A stretch of DNA of 64,000 nt from positions 5,417,189 through 5,481,188 of the forward strand of contig NZ_LT840184.1 in NCBI RefSeq assembly GCF_900177425.1, given 5' to 3'. The notes below the pieces were generated by a model that was not told where the DNA came from, searched no databases, and worked only from the letters and a program-made list of their open reading frames with translations. How positions within the stretch are numbered: the first letter of the stretch is position 1; the number at the start of each line of letters is the position of its first letter. A program made the translations under genes and the position numbers. This stretch comes from Paenibacillus uliginis N3/975 (GTDB taxonomy: Bacteria > Bacillota > Bacilli > Paenibacillales > Paenibacillaceae). Positions 60,154-64,000 of this stretch are shown in pieces.

Positions 60154-60232
60154 TATAGATGACCTCCGCTTAATAATGTATAGAATCTATTACTGGCGAT
60201 TTTTCGTGATCATCGGAGTTGGACAGCTTCCA

Positions 60233-62533
60233 TTACTCCAAGGATACCCAGATCGTTTCTCCCTGGCGTAAAGAAAACGTATACAGATAGCGTGCTTTCG
60301 TCACTGGAACGGAATGCCGATCCGAATCAGAGATCAAAAGAGGCTCCATGCTATATAACGTGCATTCTCCTGTATTAGCGGCGCAAATCTCTGCCAGCTC
60401 TAACATGCCGTCTCTCCAATCAATATTAATGGTAAATCCTCCCCTGGCCCGAAGCCCCCTGACTGAACCAGAGGGCCACGAAGAAGGTAGGGCTGGCAGC
60501 AAACGTATTTCTCCGCCATGGGATTGAATCAGCATCTCCTGTATCGCAGCCGCTCCTCCGAAATTAGCGTCAATCTGGAAAGGTGGATGATCACCGAATA
60601 AATTCGGATGGACTGCTTTTATCAGTAGCTCGCGAAGACTGTCATAAGCTTTGTCTCCATTGCCGAGCCTCGCCCAGAAGTTAGAAATCCATGCTTGGCT
60701 CCAGCCGGTATGTCCACCGCCGTTTTTCAAACGCCGCTCCAATGTTCTTTGGGCGGCCTCCGCAAGTTCAGGCATCCTGTGGGGAATGATTTGCTCCCCG
60801 GGGTGAAGTGCAAACAAATGAGAGATATGGCGGTGCCCCGGTTCTGCCTCTTCATAGTCGACGGACCATTCCATGATCTGGCCATGCCGGCCAACCCGAG
60901 GAGGGGAAAGCTTGGACCTTACGCTTCTCCACTCCTTGGTGAGCATGCTATCCACTTCAAGGTATTCGGCTGCTTCGATGCAAGCAGTGAAAAGGGCGTA
61001 CACAATCTGCGAATCCATGGAGGGACCGGAACATAAGACCCCTGTCTGTCCTGTATCCGTTACGTAGCTGTTTTCTGGAGAAAGCGATGGTGAAGTGACA
61101 AGAAATCCGCTCTTATCATAGGTCAGAAAATCAAGGAAGAATAGCGAGGCTTCCTTCAGCACCGGATAGGCCCGATCACGTAAAAAGTCCTCTGAGCGGT
61201 TATATCGGTAATGCTCCCATAGATGCAGCGCCAGCCAAGCCCCGCCTGTAGGCCAAAAAATCGCAGGCGTCCAGGCTCCAAACAATCCACTCTCCGCCCA
61301 TAGGTTGGATGAAGAATGGGCCGTAAATCCTCTTGCACTATACAAAGCTGCAGCAGTGTGCCGCCCGTTTGCAGCCAGCCGGTCAATGAAATCGAACAAC
61401 GGTTCATGACATTCAGGCAAATTGCCCGTCTCCGCAATCCAGTAGTTCATCTGCAGGTTAATATTCAGATGGTAGTCGCTCTCCCAAGGTGGTGTAAAGC
61501 TTTCATTCCAAATACCCTGAAGATTGGCCGGCAGGCTGCCGGGTCTTGAGCTTGCCATCAGCAAATAGCGCCCGAATTGGTAGAACAACGCTTCCAATAA
61601 TGGGTCCGCACCACCTTGTCGATAAAGCTGAAGACGCTCCGTGGTAGACTTATCCCTGTTCGTTTCGCTCACGGTTTCCTGAGGTGAAAGATCCAGCGAG
61701 ACCCGGTCAAATAAGGCTCTGTGATCACTGATATGCGCTTCTCTCAATTGTTCATATGAAAGGGAAGCAGCGGACTCGGCCTGCCTGATAGCTTCCATCC
61801 GAGGATCATTGCAACGGAATGAGGTTTGAGCCGCGAGAATCAAAGTAACGGTATCCGCCCCACGAATATCCATATAATTTCCAACCGTCCGGCACTCGCC
61901 CCCCGTGATACGAGAGGTCAGAACCGTCGCATATCTAATGCCATCCGCTCCACAGCTTCCTTCCATCATCAGCAAACGATCATGGTCATGCTTTATCTCT
62001 CCTTCAAACGGCCGCCTGCTTAAGCGCGCAGTTAAGGAGATCGCTCCGGGTTCTGATGCCGTTAACCGGACCACAAGCACATGATTTATGGCGCTGGAGA
62101 ATATTTCTCGGTTATACTGAACTTCCCCAATTTTATACGTTACCGATGCAACACCATTCCTCAGGTTTAATTCCCGCCGATAATCCGAACTGTCCCGCAG
62201 TCGATAATCGAACTGAAGCCTCAAGTCACCTAGCGGTTGATATGGCCCAAAATACTGCGGTATATTCGTGAGATGCAGAAGCGCCATTCTCTCCGCTTCC
62301 TGGGGTTCACCTTCACGAAGCAGCTTTCTGAGTTCCTCCACCGTTCCAGGAGCTGCCGGATTATCGCACCCTCTCGGTCCGCCGTACCAGACCGAATCTT
62401 CATTTAGCCCGATTCGTTCGGCTGATACATCTCCAAAAACCATCGCGCCTAGTCTTCCATTACCAAGCGGAAAGGCTTCCGTCCAGACACGGGCAGGTTG
62501 TTTTTCTATCAGCTTGCAAGTTTCGTTTGTCAT
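60233..62533 (-). CDS. GH95 family alpha-L-fucosidase/alpha-L-galactosidase
   Basis: A 766-residue protein. The N-terminal super-sandwich begins ARVWTEAFPLGNGRLGAMVF and continues GLNEDSVWYGGPR; the (alpha/alpha)6 catalytic barrel has ESDYHLNINLQMNYWIAETG (paired Asn that orient water), SPSLSPENSY (general acid Glu) and PFQIDANFGGAAAIQEML (Asp). These are the family's active-site landmarks. It is intracellular (no signal peptide). ATG 62533 with AGGAG 7 nt upstream is preferred over ATG seven codons earlier. Fucose versus L-galactose specificity cannot be told. Confidence 0.9.
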   Translation of the reverse strand: MTNETCKLIEKQPARVWTEAFPLGNGRLGAMVFGDVSAERIGLNEDSVWYGGPRGCDNPAAPGTVEELRKLLREGEPQEAERMALLHLTNIPQYFGPYQPLGDLRLQFDYRLRDSSDYRRELNLRNGVASVTYKIGEVQYNREIFSSAINHVLVVRLTASEPGAISLTARLSRRPFEGEIKHDHDRLLMMEGSCGADGIRYATVLTSRITGGECRTVGNYMDIRGADTVTLILAAQTSFRCNDPRMEAIRQAESAASLSYEQLREAHISDHRALFDRVSLDLSPQETVSETNRDKSTTERLQLYRQGGADPLLEALFYQFGRYLLMASSRPGSLPANLQGIWNESFTPPWESDYHLNINLQMNYWIAETGNLPECHEPLFDFIDRLAANGRHTAAALYSARGFTAHSSSNLWAESGLFGAWTPAIFWPTGGAWLALHLWEHYRYNRSEDFLRDRAYPVLKEASLFFLDFLTYDKSGFLVTSPSLSPENSYVTDTGQTGVLCSGPSMDSQIVYALFTACIEAAEYLEVDSMLTKEWRSVRSKLSPPRVGRHGQIMEWSVDYEEAEPGHRHISHLFALHPGEQIIPHRMPELAEAAQRTLERRLKNGGGHTGWSQAWISNFWARLGNGDKAYDSLRELLIKAVHPNLFGDHPPFQIDANFGGAAAIQEMLIQSHGGEIRLLPALPSSWPSGSVRGLRARGGFTINIDWRDGMLELAEICAANTGECTLYSMEPLLISDSDRHSVPVTKARYLYTFSLRQGETIWVSLE

Positions 62534-62614
62534 CGTCCTACTCCTAAAAATCAATCATTTTTTCGCTGTTCAAATCGTTCGGTTCTACAAAATTCGTCCA
62601 TTAGATAGAATAAA

Positions 62615-62659
62615 AAGAGCTGTCTCTCGTGGCCGGTACGATCCATAGAGACAGCTCTT
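62615..62659 (-). terminator. Terminator downstream of the sugar-binding protein gene
   Basis: A perfect 13-bp stem (AAGAGCTGTCTCT) with a ~19-nt loop, followed on the minus strand by TTTTATT. The miniature element is inserted between the gene and this terminator. Confidence 0.85.
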
Positions 62660-62703
62660 CATAAGCAGACGATTGTGTTTCTCCTCGTTCCCCGACACTT
62701 TAA

Positions 62704-62880
62704 GAGGTTGTTCAAAAAGTCCGCTTTTGATCACGAAGTGAATCAGGAAGTGGGCTCGGCATCGAATCTTGAATTCAGCCGGTCCTTCCGGTGCTCACGT
62801 ACCCAAAACGTACGCTCCGCTCCTCAGTCCCTAGCTTCATCCAACCTTCTCGGTGCTGATAACCGACCTTTTTGAACACG
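62704..62880 (-). mobile_element. MITE-like element, copy 2 (177 bp, 8-bp target duplication)
   Basis: An inverted copy of the element at 2789-2966. On the minus strand it runs from CGTGTTCAAAAAGGTC to TTTTTGAACAACCTC. The flanks are the exact 8-bp repeat CACTTTAA (62696-62703 and 62881-62888). 62811-62859 is identical to copy 1. It separates the binding-protein stop from its terminator. Confidence 0.85.
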
Positions 62881-62937
62881 CACTTTAAGATAAATCTCAA
62901 AGCCCGTTGCGTAACCAGGATAGAGTGACTATCCTGC

Positions 62938-64000
62938 CTATTTGATTACACCTTTTTTATTGATGACTTTTGTTGCCTCATCAACCATCCATTTCTGTAC
63001 ATCATCGATCGATTCATTATTCAGCATATATCTGCTGAAGCCGTCCTCGATCACTTTGGTCAATTCCGATGAGGCCGTGGTCATGACCTGTGCAGCATCA
63101 AGATATTGGATTGCATCGTCAAACAGTGTGTATTTAAGAGAATCCATATCATACATATCTTCATTTCCAGCAACCAGCTTTGTTAACAGAGCTTCGTTAT
63201 TGGCTTTTTTATAACCCGAGAATTCTGGTCTATTGTCCGAATCTGCTGTTGTCATAAATCTCATAAGCTTGAAGGATGCTTCCTTGTTTTCAGAGTTAGC
63301 GCCCATTACCAACTGGCCACCACTTGTGAAATATTTGCCTTCGTAATCTTTAGGTTCCGATCCTTTCGGAGGCACCGGTACCGGAGCGAAAGCTGTTTTG
63401 AAATCGTGTGGATACTGCTCGGTATTGCCCGGGTCAGCGATTGTCCAGTTACCTGTCAGAATCATAGCTGCTTCCTCATTGAAAAATTCGGTGCGATAGT
63501 TCAGCTTTGCAGCGAGAACATCCGAGAAAGGTTTAGCTGATTTGTCCTCCGACTCCATACCCTTGCGAAGCTGGAAGAAGTATTTGTAGGTTGGATCGGA
63601 CAGAATCGTTGTTCCGTCATCATACAGGAATGGATCTTTCATCATCGTTTGCGCCGGAGCGTTTGAATAAAGCTCCCAAGTATGGAAGTACGTACCGTAA
63701 CGTTTGTCAATGCCTTCACCTTTATTCAGCTTCTTGGCATATTCCCGGTAGTCATCCCATGTCCATCCGAACTTTGGAACTTCTAATCCCACTTCGTCAA
63801 GAGCATCCTTGTTGAGCATCACGTAGTTGAAACTCTTTGTATACTGCATACCGTAATAATTGTTATCAATCTTTGGGTTAACGAAATATTCGTCCTCGGG
63901 GACGATATTTTCCTTTTCATAGAATTCATTAAGTGGTGCCAGCGCTCCCCGAGTCGCCCGTTCAAGTACAGATCCCAAGCTTGGTATTTGTACAACATCG
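62938..64000 (-). CDS. Extracellular sugar-binding protein, family 1 (N terminus outside the window)
   Basis: The frame is open to the window edge (DVVQIPSLGSVLERATRGAL at the edge), so the signal peptide and lipobox lie outside. The C-terminal 350 residues show the family 1 fold: LNEFYEKENIVPEDEYF, YVMLNKDALDEVGLEVPKFG followed by WTWDDYREYAKKL, and a hinge AMILTGNWTIA. Such proteins deliver oligosaccharides to ABC importers. It lies upstream of GH95 and GH35, so the ligand may be a galactose- or fucose-containing glycan. Confidence 0.85.
   Translation of the reverse strand, partial: DVVQIPSLGSVLERATRGALAPLNEFYEKENIVPEDEYFVNPKIDNNYYGMQYTKSFNYVMLNKDALDEVGLEVPKFGWTWDDYREYAKKLNKGEGIDKRYGTYFHTWELYSNAPAQTMMKDPFLYDDGTTILSDPTYKYFFQLRKGMESEDKSAKPFSDVLAAKLNYRTEFFNEEAAMILTGNWTIADPGNTEQYPHDFKTAFAPVPVPPKGSEPKDYEGKYFTSGGQLVMGANSENKEASFKLMRFMTTADSDNRPEFSGYKKANNEALLTKLVAGNEDMYDMDSLKYTLFDDAIQYLDAAQVMTTASSELTKVIEDGFSRYMLNNESIDDVQKWMVDEATKVINKKGVIK

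Overview
The window looks like chromosomal DNA of a Paenibacillus-type Firmicute. Many proteins resemble Bacillus subtilis proteins (NadE, bacilliredoxin BrxB, EcsA/EcsB, YwbE, free-methionine-sulfoxide reductase, UppP, a Bce-type module, CotF-like coat protein, AraM/EgsA). Base composition is near balanced, ribosome binding sites are strong AGGAGG-type, and intrinsic terminators are frequent. No rRNA, tRNA or CRISPR array was seen. The organism call is inference from gene content; no search was run.

Layout. 1-4.3 kb: start of nadE, brxB, a 37-residue protein missed by length cut-offs, a multi-spanning PAS histidine kinase, and an HI0933-type flavoprotein whose promoter is separated from the gene by a 178-bp miniature element. 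4.4-10.3 kb: EcsAB exporter and two MFS pumps around a MarR regulator. 10.5-14.3 kb: a YkoEDC-like ECF vitamin transporter whose fused ATPase has a degenerate first half, with a GNAT gene upstream. 14.6-20.9 kb: hydrolase, fRMsr, Gln-rich protein, NhaD/ArsB-type antiporter behind a structured leader, YwbE, NlpC/P60 endopeptidase, pirin. 21.1-23.3 kb: an OmpR/HisKA two-component pair. 23.4-27.3 kb: an AT-richer block with a Crp/Fnr regulator, rubredoxin, rubredoxin reductase and flavodiiron protein, i.e. an O2/NO-reducing chain.

27.6-33.6 kb: a complete Bce-type antimicrobial-peptide module (regulator, kinase, ATPase, permease) directly followed by a DedA-family protein and undecaprenyl-pyrophosphate phosphatase, all plausibly acting on the lipid II carrier cycle. 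33.6-35.7 kb: a repeat-rich zone with an IS3-family element and three matching 19-bp palindromes. 35.7-39.2 kb: a lipoprotein and a ROK kinase/two Gfo-Idh dehydrogenase operon. 39.5-42.4 kb: a LytTR regulator carrying a decayed ABC-ATPase domain, controlling (by inference) the adjacent ABC exporter through helically phased repeats. 42.5-48 kb: two paralogous chemoreceptors with sigma-D promoters, bracketing an unlipidated binding-protein/cyclohexadienyl-dehydratase-like protein; flanking sequence shows a local duplication. 48.3-58 kb: EgsA with an ABC-ATPase remnant in frame at its N terminus, malic enzyme with ACT domain, a penicillin-binding-protein-like serine hydrolase with TPR tail, methyltransferase, spore coat protein, orphan anti-sigma factor, Na+/alanine symporter. 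58.3-64 kb: GH35 beta-galactosidase, GH95 fucosidase-like enzyme and the truncated sugar-binding protein of a glycan-uptake system.

The most distinctive signals are non-coding: a MITE-like family with exact 8-bp target duplications at both ends of the window, a second dispersed palindromic family with four main copies and one short fragment, a third with two copies, and the TGTTGTA-N5-TACAACA triplet around the IS3 element.
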